Of a stretch of 11,062 nt of DNA, positions 1-7,608 are shown one piece after another; position 1 is the first letter of the stretch, and every line of letters starts with the position of its first letter. A model generated the notes under the pieces. It had not been told where the DNA came from. It made no database searches and saw nothing but the letters and a program-made list of their open reading frames with translations. The stretch is taken from NCBI GenBank assembly GCA_003024985.2, contig PXIH01S0012346.1. One strand, 5' to 3'. The stretch is from Euperipatoides rowelli. Taxonomy: Eukaryota > Onychophora > Udeonychophora > Euonychophora > Peripatopsidae. The translations under genes were made by a program, and so were the position numbers.

Positions 1-572
1 CATAATACTTAACTGATTTATGCGTTTGAAGAAGAACCAGAAAATTCTAATTTGGATTTAAAGAATTTAAAATGTTCAATTGAAAAAAATACTAAAATCA
101 TTTTTGGAGGAGAGGGGTAGAGAATGGTTTCACCCTTTGTATTGTTGACCTCTGCTAGTTTCTGTTTCTGCTATACTAATTAAAACCTGATGTAAATTTA
201 AATATAATTCAGCTTAATAAATAATAATCCATCCATTCATTCATTGTTATTATCGTTTTAAAATTATCTTTTGCCACTTGTTAAATTTAGATAGCAAGTA
301 TGGTATTTAAATTTTATAAAATAATTAGAATTTTTAGTCATATAAATATAGGCTAATATAGTTAACAGATTCTTATATACCAGAAAATTATCACATTAAT
401 GAAGTCTATGTAATGGCCAAGAACAACTATTGTTGCCTCCACTGTTTAACTAGATTCTGAATCCTCATTATTGTTTCTAATAAATGACAGTGAAAGATGT
501 ATGGAATTTGGGTTTTTTAAACAAAATATCAAGTAGATAGAAAAGGTGTTTTGAAAACACTCTAAAATAAGG
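1..572. other. AT-rich non-coding stretch, no gene seen
   Basis: No open frame, splice-flanked exon or transposon end is recognisable here. It holds a very short CATT run near 229-246 (CCATCCATTCATTCATTG) and one TAGGCTA word at 349-355. On the minus strand this should be intron of, or sequence downstream from, the EXOG-like gene. I looked for antisense coding of the next conserved EXOG block (SRGHMAP) and did not find it. Confidence 0.5.
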
Positions 573-1916
573 CACACTTCATTACATGACTTCCAATTTA
601 TGATGACACTGCTGGCCAAAATCCAAGATGGCTGACTTCCTGTTCCTGCTTTTTAAATGTATAAGGGTTTTGTAAGCCCATATATGGGCTATAATCTTAC
701 ATTATGATGTATGATGGGATATATGCCCGTCCCACTTCCTTGTTGGGGTTTAACCGAAAGTGATGTTTTCCAAAATGGCTGACTTCCCGCTCCTGTTTTT
801 TCCAGATATTGGAGCAGATGCCTCTCCCACTCTGAATGAACCAGCACTTCTGGTCCCAGAACATCCAAGATGCCCCCAACTTCCTGTTTCATGAAGGTAT
901 AGAGGGTTTTTAGGCTTACACTTCCAGTTAATGATATCACTTCCGTTTCAGAAAATTCATGATGGCCAACTTCCTGTTCCTGTTTCATGAAGGTATAGAT
1001 GGCTTTTATGATTACACTTCTGGTTTATGATGTCACATCCGGCCTAGGTTAACTTCCGGGCATGCACAGTAGACCACTTCCTGTTCCAGAAAATCCAAGA
1101 TGGACAATTTCCTGCTGTTGTTTTATGATGGTTTAGAGGGTTTTTAGGCTTACACTTCTGGTTTATGATGCCATATCAGGGCCAGGTTGACTTCTGGTCA
1201 TGCTCAGTAGGTTGCTTTCTGTTCCATAAAATCTAATATTGCTGACTTCCTGTGTCTATTGTTTGAAGGTATGAGTTTTTTAGCTTATGCTTCCAGTTTA
1301 TGACATCAGATGAGGCCCAGGTTGACTTCCGGTCTGCACAGCAAATCACTTCCTGTTTTATAAAATCCAATATGTCTGACTTCCTGTTGGTGTTTTATGA
1401 AGGCATAAAGGTTTTTTAGACTTACACTTCTGGTTTATTTTGAGTCCCAGGTTGACTTCTGTTCATGTTGAGTAGGTCACTTTTAGTTTTAGAAAATCCA
1501 AGATGGCAGACTTTCGGTCATGCACAGTAGATTACTCACTGTTTCAGAAAATCTAAAATGGTCAACTTTCTATCATGCAAAGTAGATCACTTCCTGTTCC
1601 AGAAAATCCAAGGATAGTCAGCTTCCAGTCATGCACAAACTTCCGGTGCCAGAATCCAAGGTGGCTGACTTCTGATAATGTGCAGTAGATCACTTCCGGT
1701 TCCAGAAAATCCAAGATAGCTGACTTCCAGTCATGTTCATTAGGTCACTTCCTATTTTAGAAAATCCTAGATAGTCAACAAAAAGTGACATAACTGGAAG
1801 TGATGTCAGAAAATACAAGATGGCTGACTTTCTGTCAATGACTTCTGGTCCCTAGAAAAATCCAAGTAACCAGAAGTGGCATCATATGATGTGCAGAATG
1901 ATGCACAAAGAACTTC
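573..1916. repeat. Degenerate tandem array with ETS-like and YY1-like words
   Basis: The stretch is built from diverged copies of one module. The core reads roughly CTTCCTGTTCCAGAAAATCC, then AAGATGGCTGACTTCC, then GGTCATGCACAGTAGATCA. Anchoring on CTGTTCC or its variants at 850, 944, 1081, 1219, 1353, 1484, 1539, 1594, 1644, 1697 and 1752 gives spacings of 94, 137, 138, 134, 131, 55, 55, 50, 53 and 55. The long unit is therefore the 55-bp core plus about 80 bp containing TTTTTAGGCTTACACTTC and GGTTTATGATGTCAC. It is far less AT-rich than its surroundings. Fragments near 1790-1810 (AACTGGAAGTGATGTCAG) and 1868-1890 run in the opposite orientation. ATG-started frames inside are by-products of the repeat. 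It could be a satellite, or the tandem promoter monomers of a retrotransposon; I cannot tell which. Confidence 0.9.
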
Positions 1917-2640
1917 CACACATATGTGATGCCTTAGATCCCAAAGCATATATGATTGAACCATTAGAAGAATTTTATGATTTTTGGGACCCCATAGTAC
2001 CCGGATGTGAGGGCTATGACCTTGTACTTTGAGGCTAAAATTCCAGACCTCTATGATGTAACATATCTCGAAGCAAATGAATCTTATGCTTCTACTAAAC
2101 AGAGCTTAAGATTTCATTGGATAAAATGCTGTGCCTTGGAAAAGTACTGTATTATTTTCATAAATGTCATTTTTTAAATCCACGCATGCGGAAATTTATG
2201 CATTTCAATCATACAGCATCAACTCAACATTTTATTAGTTAATGAAATTGGTGTAATAGTGAGACCTTTGTGAGATATTTTTATTATTAATTATCACTTC
2301 TTTTCTTGTCTTTATATTGATTTTTTTTTTAAAATAACAATGGAGAAGAAAGAAAAACTTCATGAAGCAAGAAAAGTTTTGTACCAATTTATGCATTTGG
2401 GAAAAGAAAAAGAAAGCCAGTAAGCAAAGTTTGTAGAATTGTAGAAAAAAATTATATCCAAATCTCTGCAAGCTCATTATGATTCACAATGATTTAGAGG
2501 AGTGTATTGTACAGTAAGTCACAATTTTTAAAGTGTCTGTATCTCAAACTCAATGTTACCAACAGCCCAAAAACAGCAAATCATAGGTCAGCCTGCATTC
2601 TATCTGCATTATAGTATGTAATTACTTATTTCTTAATATG
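1917..2640. other. Non-coding stretch flanking the tandem array
   Basis: Moderately complex sequence follows the array up to about 2160 and may be the tail of the same element. After that it is AT-rich. No splice-flanked exon, transposon end or recognisable protein was found on either strand. A 27-codon frame at 2340-2423 was considered and rejected. Confidence 0.45.
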
Positions 2641-2654
2641 CTTTAATATTTATG

Positions 2655-2752
2655 TTGGACTTAGGGTCAGTGTGCAATTAAGGTTAGATATCCTTTTATT
2701 TGCTATTATTCATTTTGAACTTAGCGTCAGTGTATGGTCAATGTTATAGATT
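2655..2752. repeat. Two degenerate 60-bp tandem copies
   Basis: The phrase TTGGACTTAGGGTCAGTGTG at 2655 recurs 60 bp later at 2715 as TTGAACTTAGCGTCAGTGTA. Both are followed by related GGTTAGATA / TGTTATAGA stretches. It lies immediately left of the hAT MITE target duplication. Only two copies are seen. Confidence 0.6.
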
Positions 2753-3092
2753 GTCTAATAGGCCTACATTGGTTCCAACCTGTGCTCTGTGGACCTCAAA
2801 TGGTTCCTGGAGCATTATCAGGTGGTCCTTAGCTGTTTTATCAATTAAAAAAATCTATATTTTTAGTTTGGCAACTAATCAATAACCTGTTTAATTGAAC
2901 ATAGACTTATTCTTTCTAAAATGGTATTGTGATATTAGATATAAGCTGGTGCTCCTACAGACCTACACCCAAAAAATAAATAAACATCAAATAATATCTT
3001 TGTGTATGTGTGTGAGCTGGTATTCCACAATTTATCTGTAGTTTCAAAAAGTGGTCCTCACATGTAAAAAGGTTGGAACCACTGGTCTAATA
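2753..3092. mobile_element. Non-autonomous hAT MITE with 8-bp target duplication
   Basis: The right end reads GGTTGGAACCACTG (3071-3084), so its reverse complement starts CAGTGGTTCCAACC, a typical hAT terminus. The left arm CATTGGTTCCAACC (2767-2780) matches 13 of 14 bases. Identical 8-bp duplications GTCTAATA flank the element at 2753-2760 and 3085-3092, the size expected for hAT. The interior of about 300 bp has no transposase, so it needed an enzyme supplied elsewhere. A GGTGGTCC / GTGGTCC motif near both ends extends the terminal similarity. Oddity: six extra bases, GGCCTA (2761-2766), sit between the left duplication and the left terminus and create the word TAGGCCTA (see findings). A 61-codon frame across the left end is not a gene. 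Confidence 0.88.
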
Positions 3093-3402
3093 TGCTGGAG
3101 GATTAATGTTAGGTCTGAGGTCCAGAGGAATGAGAGGATAGTACAATTTTACTAAAGTACAGTAATTGAAATTCAAATTTTACAAACTTAATCCTATTAA
3201 AATTTATTTAAATAATATAATGATCGCAAAAATCAATTGGCATTTGCCGATATAATAATTCTTTATCATTAGACTACTTCAATTGATGATAAATTCTGAA
3301 TTAAAATCTCAATCTTTCTACAAAATAGTGATGAAATTGAATAACATTTTAGTATAATCAATCGCATACAAGTTGATAATCACTACTCGTCAATTTGCAA
3401 TA
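3093..3402. other. AT-rich spacer between two hAT MITEs
   Basis: No coding region is seen. If the hAT right terminus at 4068-4087 is genuine, part of this spacer could be the left portion of that element, interrupted by the MITE at 3411-4035. No matching left terminus was found here. Confidence 0.4.
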
Positions 3403-4043
3403 CTAAAAACCAGAGAGTCGAACAAAAATTTATTTCGTTCCGGTTTACGGTTTCGTTCTCTCATATTTTTCGTTCCGGTTTTGGTATAAAAATTATCGTT
3501 CCGTTTTCGTTCCGATTTTGTTCAGGTTTTGATATAAAAATTATTGTTCCGATTCCAGATTTTCGGTTAAAACCGGGGTTTTTTTTTTTGGCTCTTTTAT
3601 AACAATTTAAAATGAAAGAATATTATATAAACAAAACTTATTAAATAATTCTTTTTAATATATCTAGAATTATTAAAAAAATTAGACACATAAAGTTCAA
3701 ACATAGCCTAGGCCTACATAACATAAAAAAAATCAATAAACAAAATCTAACATCCTCCTTAAAAGTTTTAAAGTAAAAAATAAAACAATTATAATACCGC
3801 TACAGTTATATAAATTATAAAATTTATGAATTTAGAAATCTTTATTCAATTTAATCATTTTTTTTTTTTTTTTGTAAACCGAAAAAGAACGAAAGATGAA
3901 CTGAAAAATTTTTTTTAAATATTTTGTTACGGTTTCGGAATTTTTAATTATTTCGGTTTGGTTTCTGTTCCAGTTTAGCTTAAAAAATAGTTTGTTTTTT
4001 TCCGGTTTTCGTTTCAGTTCCATTTCGATTCTCTGCTAAAAAC
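3403..4043. mobile_element. Second hAT MITE, CAGAGA ends, 8-bp target duplication
   Basis: Inverted ends CAGAGAGTCGAA (3411-3422) and TTCGATTCTCTG (4024-4035) match at 11 of 12 bases. They are flanked by the identical 8-mer CTAAAAAC at 3403-3410 and 4036-4043, as hAT transposases produce. The 625-bp element carries many copies of a subterminal word CGTTCCGGTTT / TTTCGGTTT, mostly in the same orientation, clustered at 3433-3580 and 3940-4020. Such motif clusters are where hAT transposase usually binds. The middle is AT-rich with T and A runs. No transposase is present. The 63-codon minus-strand frame at 3832-4023 only translates the right subterminal repeats. Confidence 0.88.
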
Positions 4044-4067
4044 AAACAACTTGGTTTTTTTTAATGT

Positions 4068-4087
4068 CTAAAGTTTAAGAAACACTG
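4068..4087. mobile_element. Right terminus of a third hAT-like element
   Basis: CTAAAGTTTAAGAAACACTG reads in reverse complement as CAGTGTTTCTTAAACTTTAG, a classic hAT end. The next 8 bases, ATCTAGGG, would be the target duplication. No left end or second ATCTAGGG is visible upstream. The element may be truncated; the MITE at 3411-4035 may have inserted into it. Confidence 0.5.
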
Positions 4088-4129
4088 ATCTAGGGAGTTT
4101 TTAATATGATGGATATACGGTAATAGTAA

Positions 4130-4773
4130 AAGGTCAAATTTAACAGATTATTATTTTTTTTATTATTGATTTTCAAAGATAATTAGGCTACTAAAAAAAA
4201 TTACACTGGAAAAAAAAATTAAAATGCATAAAAAAAAGTTATTTTTAAAAGATAAAATTAAGACTATTCCTAGCCTTTGTCTGAGATTACAAATTGAAAC
4301 TTTCAAATTTTTTGGGGGTTTGAGATTAATTTGATGATGAAACTGTCTCTACAGCTGTTTTCATTGCAATAATTTAACATGTAGTCAACTTGTATTAAAG
4401 ATCATTTTTGATTTAAAAAAAAAAAAAAATTGGATCATAACAACACAAACCATGAATTTGATTATGATTTTTCACAAACAAACAATTAGGCCATAGGAGT
4501 TCCAGTTTTAAGCTGACAAAGATAGAAAATATTCTATAGTTAAGTATAGCAAGCTCTATTCCTCTCTAAATTATGACATCACAAAATATCTCCCCTGGTG
4601 TGTACAGTGGACAATGTTGTTTTAAAGGGGAGGAGCTAAAGACAATTAAAAATTGAATTGTATATTTTTTTATTTTTATTTTTTTTGTTGTTGTTCAGGT
4701 GGATATTTTTTTTTAGTAAAAATCTTTGAAAATCAATACCGTAATAAAAAACAAATCTGTTACATTTGACCTT
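4130..4773. mobile_element. 644-bp element with 51/52-bp terminal inverted repeats
   Basis: The left arm (4130-4180) begins AAGGTCAAATTTAACAGATT. The right arm (4722-4773), read in reverse complement, begins AAGGTCAAATGTAACAGATT. The arms share most of their length and end alike in ATTGATTTTCAAAGAT. Similarity continues more weakly inwards through ACTAAAAAAAA. The interior holds no transposase; it includes a less AT-rich patch at 4565-4640. I see no convincing target duplication and do not recognise the superfamily. The element lies 27 bp from the donor site of the EXOG-like exon. Oddity: the left arm has five extra bases, GGCTA, relative to the right arm (see findings). Confidence 0.8.
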
Positions 4774-4800
4774 AAAGTAAATCTTATAAAATGTAATTAC

Positions 4801-4947
4801 CTTCTAAATGATCTTTAACAATATATTCAGCAACCCAGGTAGGTATTTTCTTGGCTTGATCATAATTCAATGCATGATTGCTATAACACATCACCTCTGG
4901 AGCTTTCTGAGGAAGTCCATATTTTAAAATACTTGTTAAGCGTTTTT
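4801..4947 (-). CDS. EXOG: Internal exon of EXOG-like mitochondrial endo/exonuclease
   Basis: Read on the minus strand, the exon is bounded by the acceptor TTATTTCAG (AG at 4948-4949) and the donor GAAG|GTAATT (GT at 4799-4800). Its 147 bases carry 2 bases of a split codon, 48 codons and 1 base of the next, a symmetric phase-1 exon with no stop. The peptide starts KRLTSILKYGLPQKAPEV and contains SNHALNYDQAKKIPTWV. It matches the start of the EXOG nuclease domain, whose human counterpart has TNHALSYDQAKRVPRWV. EXOG is a ββα-metal (DNA/RNA non-specific) endonuclease family member with 5'-3' exonuclease activity at the mitochondrial inner membrane. The catalytic SRGH histidine lies in the next exon, outside the window. 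EndoG itself fits less well at the NHALxYDQAK block. No other exon of the gene was recognised here. Confidence 0.92.
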
Positions 4948-4985
4948 CTGAAATAAATTATTAAAGCTATTATTTTAGTACAAAA
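4948..4985 (-). other. 3' splice region upstream of the EXOG-like exon
   Basis: Minus-strand reading gives TACTAAAATAATAGCTTTAA followed by TAATTTATTTCAG and then the exon. The AG at 4948-4949 is preceded by a short pyrimidine-rich stretch, with plausible branch sequences (TACTAAAAT, CTTTAAT) 20-35 bases upstream. Confidence 0.7.
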
Positions 4986-5384
4986 GTTTGAATATTCTCT
5001 TTTTTAATAAAGCATTTATTGCAAATAATATTAACTTATTAATTTAAAATGAATTTTTTTTTTTTTCATGCAACAATTTTTTTCTTCTCTTTTCTGGCAG
5101 CCTGTAAACAATTCTTTATTTACATTTTAATAAAAATGGACTACAGCCAGGGATGCCCAAGCAATTATTTTTTGGGAGCTGTAATTTAGAATTCAGTACT
5201 AAAAATGTGTTTTGGTGCCAAGTATCAACTTTTTTTTCATCTGGTGCCTAGTCGAATTAATGAAAAGTATTAAAATCATCATATTTACAGGGAATAAAAT
5301 TAGATTAATTTAAAATTTCCCTACATGTGAATTTTGAAAGCTATAGCCTAAAAATCAATTCACATATTATTTTACATTAATGCA
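4986..5384. other. Intronic stretch with a possible hAT left end
   Basis: AT-rich sequence upstream (minus sense) of the EXOG exon. At 5148 the plus strand reads CAGGGATGCCCAAGCAATTA followed by TTTTTTGGGAGC, which resembles a hAT terminus (CAGGGGTGCCCAA-type). No right end or second copy of the preceding 8-mer ACTACAGC was found. No EXOG 5' exon was recognised. Confidence 0.35.
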
Positions 5385-5605
5385 ATAAGTCACACAATTT
5401 CAACAAGCATTGTTAGGGCCTTTAAAACAGATTGTGACAATATTCAATTTCAATCAGTATTATTATAAGTAGGTTGTCAATGAATAGTCAAACAATTTCA
5501 ATGAGTATTGATTGTTAGGTCTTTAATATGATGTAAGTTACCATTGGGTGTTCAAACAATTTCAACCAGCATTGATGGTTAGGGCTTTTAATATGGTGGA
5601 AGACT
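5385..5605. repeat. Four-copy degenerate minisatellite
   Basis: Copies begin at CAATTTCAACAAGCATTGTT (5395), CAATTTCAATCAGTATT (5445), CAATTTCAATGAGTATTGAT (5493) and CAATTTCAACCAGCATTGAT (5557), spaced 50, 48 and 64 bp. Most copies continue with GTTAGG(G/T)C(T/C)TTTAA(T/A)A. The unequal spacing reflects internal deletions. Confidence 0.75.
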
Positions 5606-5619
5606 ACTACCGCAATCTA

Positions 5620-5646
5620 GATTGAAAAATTGTACATTTTTCAATC
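5620..5646. repeat. Perfect 11-bp inverted repeat (hairpin)
   Basis: GATTGAAAAAT (5620-5630) and ATTTTTCAATC (5636-5646) are exact reverse complements around the 5-base loop TGTAC, just beyond the minisatellite. No T-run follows, and a terminator role has no meaning in this context. Confidence 0.75.
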
Positions 5647-5649
5647 GAC

Positions 5650-6862
5650 AATATCTGGCGTTCCTGGAGAGTTAGAAACTCAATTTTTTTAATCAAATCA
5701 CACTTTCTCTATAATTCTATATAAAGGGTTTTTTTTAATAATTATCAGAAGTTTTTCAAAACTCGCCCGATTGTAACCCCCTATCTGAACGTATGGAGAA
5801 CAGCGCCTAGACTAGTAAACAAAATAGGCAACTTTAGTATTGAAACCACATAGACGATTTTCGTCTTATTATCGTGTTTGAAAATATTTTTAACTTTAAA
5901 CTAATTTTAATGGAAAAAAATTACATACATTATATTTAGATACATGGTATTTAAACTACCGTAGGCTATATAAAAACAAGAAAGTAGACTTTAATTCAAT
6001 TTATTTTTAGAGATGTGCTGATAAAAGGACAAAAACAAAAATTTGGTTTTTAGTGTGCTTCCTAGTAAATGACAAAAATATTTTATTGTAAGAATTCATT
6101 AGTGTTTATTTTTTTTATTGTTTCCCTTTTTTTTAAATTTAGTTCACTTTTTGTAGGTAACTAATTCCACATCTTTTCTGGGCCAGGAATTAGACTATGC
6201 TCTTTTTGTATTTTGTTACATAGGCCTACTGAATTGAATAAACCTATATAATAATAAACCTATCAAAATGGTTTCAGAACAATAATTTTGCATATTTGGC
6301 AACTATGGACTGGTGAAATTAAATTAGAAATGGGACTGGGAGCTTCCAGTTTTGAAAGAGATGCTGACTGCAGATTTTAGTGAAAAAAATTAACTATCCT
6401 CAAGAAAAATAGATATAATTCCGAAATATTTGTTTTACAGTACTTAGAAGCTTTGTTCAGCAGTTAATGAGCAAAGGTTGACTAAAATTGGGCTATTTAG
6501 GAAGCAGGCTTTTTAATGATATTGGTCATTCATAATGGTACTAGTTACCGGTACTTGTTTGATGAGGCCTACAATTTCATTAAGGACCGTCACCATTTTT
6601 GTAGACCTTTCATCATGGTAGATGATGGAAACTAGCCTACTATGATGAAATTTCAAATGGCTTTACGGAAGCTCCAGAAAAGAAGTTTAACATGTTCGTT
6701 GATAAACAATTATAATGAATGCGATCGGTAGCCTATATTAAAAAATAAGATAACGTTAGGCCCAGTCCGTATCTATCAAGATAATTAAAAGATTTTCACA
6801 TATTTCAATACCTATTTTGAAGAAGTTAATTTGTAAACTTCTGTCAGTTATTTTTTTTAAGA
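5650..6862. other. AT-rich non-coding stretch
   Basis: No exon or transposon terminus is recognisable on either strand over about 1.2 kb. A GC-richer island at 5760-5820 was checked as a possible 5' exon of the EXOG-like gene and gave no matching peptide. A near-perfect 14-bp inverted repeat is listed separately. TAGGCTA-type words occur at 5962, 6221, 6633 and 6729. Confidence 0.45.
6608..6650. repeat. 14-bp inverted repeat, 13 of 14 paired
   Basis: TTTCATCATGGTAG (6608-6621) pairs with CTACTATGATGAAA (6637-6650) around a 15-base loop. The word TAGCCTA (6633-6639) sits at the loop/arm junction. Confidence 0.65.
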
Positions 6863-6892
6863 TTAATATTTTTCATGCATGAAAAATATTAA
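6863..6892. repeat. Perfect 30-bp spacer-free palindrome
   Basis: TTAATATTTTTCATG is followed directly by its exact reverse complement, with no spacer. A shorter outer pairing (CAGTTATTTT at 6845 with AAAACTG at 6891) surrounds it loosely. Function unknown; it lies 97 bp left of the 114-bp tandem duplication. Confidence 0.9.
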
Positions 6893-6989
6893 AACTGAAG
6901 AACGAATCTGACAATTCTAACAATGGTCCATCTATAGGACAGATTAGGTATATTAGTAGGCCTATTATAAATGCAGATTTCAAGATTTT

Positions 6990-7236
6990 CTCAAAAATAC
7001 TTTTTTTATGCTTAATATAGTTTGTTGATTTACGCAGAAAGTCACAACGAGCAAATACCTTTATGTGAAAACAACATAACATCATCTTATCCCAAACGAG
7101 CTTCTCAAAAATACTTTTTTTATGCTTAATATAGTTTGTTGATTTACGCAGAAAGTCACAACGAGCAAATACCTTTATGTGAAAACAACATAACATCATC
7201 TTATCCCAAACGAGCTTCTCAAAAATACTTTTTTTA
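6990..7236. repeat. 114-bp tandem repeat, two identical copies plus partial third
   Basis: Copies occupy 6990-7103 and 7104-7217 and appear identical at every position. A third starts at 7218 and matches for 19 bases (CTCAAAAATACTTTTTTTA) before diverging. Because 114 is a multiple of three, a minus-strand frame stays open across both copies and gives a 123-codon ORF (6873-7244) with a duplicated peptide. Nothing else suggests that frame is a gene. The identity implies a very recent duplication or an assembly artefact. Confidence 0.95.
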
Positions 7237-7244
7237 AAAATCAA

Positions 7245-7500
7245 GGATGAATTTGCTGAAATAATTGTTAAAAATTGTAATATGGAATGTCTGGCTATTC
7301 AATACATGATATGTTCTTTATGGTGCTGTCCTACATACAGTAAATAATTAATGCTATAGATGTATTTTCTGCGATCTACAGGCTACATTTGATAAATGCG
7401 GACCAAAGTTCTGATCAAAAAGGTGATTACCGATAAGGTTTTTGGAAAAACGAGCACTTCTATAGGGATACGTAATTAATTACAATATCTGATGAATAAA
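7245..7500. other. Non-coding stretch, nothing recognised
   Basis: About 250 bp with no exon, repeat or transposon end that I can support. It may be the upstream part of the LINE scrap that begins at 7501, but the frame is not readable here. Confidence 0.35.
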
Positions 7501-7590
7501 ATTCTATATCTAAAAATGGGGCGATATAGCCTAGGGGATGTTCCTCACAGAGGTATCTTTCAAGGTTCTATACTGTCAGCCCTTCTTTTT
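7501..7590 (+). pseudogene. Fragment of a LINE reverse transcriptase, plus strand
   Basis: A 30-codon frame ends RGIFQGSILSALLF, matching the conserved RT motif RGxxQGSxLSxLLF found in non-LTR retrotransposons before the FADD catalytic box. It runs into a T-run and an A-run at 7586-7608, after which no RT is readable. The word TAGCCTA (7527-7533) lies inside. Deleting its 5-base insert would put SKNGAIG upstream in frame, which looks more like the KNG(x)n that normally precedes this motif. The orientation is opposite to the large LINE at 8620-10451. Confidence 0.6.
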
Positions 7591-7608
7591 TTTTTTTAAA
7601 AAAAAAAC

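Noticed and set aside
689-988. 99-codon and 60-codon minus-strand frames
   Set aside because: They translate the antisense of the degenerate tandem array; there is no splice context or recognised domain.
2340-2423. 27-residue frame with a good start context (AACAATGG) and CCA|GTAAGC at its end
   Set aside because: It could be a first coding exon, but it is short, Lys-rich, on the opposite strand to the EXOG exon, and the peptide is not recognised.
2235-2477. 80-codon minus-strand frame rich in Phe/Leu
   Set aside because: Low-complexity translation of A/T runs with no family signature.
3835-4023. 63-codon minus-strand frame inside the second hAT MITE
   Set aside because: It is the translation of subterminal CCGAAAC repeats, not a transposase fragment.
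4125-4781. AGTAAA as target duplication of the 644-bp element
   Set aside because: It touches one arm but is separated from the other by two bases, and such A-rich 6-mers are common here.
1-4800. Downstream EXOG exon with the SRGH catalytic motif
   Set aside because: Searched by eye for the antisense of the motif; nothing fits, so it must lie outside the window.
5760-5820. GC-richer island as EXOG first exon
   Set aside because: Minus-strand translations give no targeting-peptide-plus-membrane segment leading into the nuclease domain, and no donor in the right phase was convincing.
6501-6635. 44-residue plus-strand open stretch containing YLFDEAYNFIKD
   Set aside because: Looks protein-like, but no family is recognised, no convincing splice pair encloses it, and the length is expected by chance.
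6873-7244. 123-codon minus-strand frame with a duplicated 38-residue block
   Set aside because: It exists only because the 114-bp tandem copy length is divisible by three; it starts within the palindrome and matches nothing I know.
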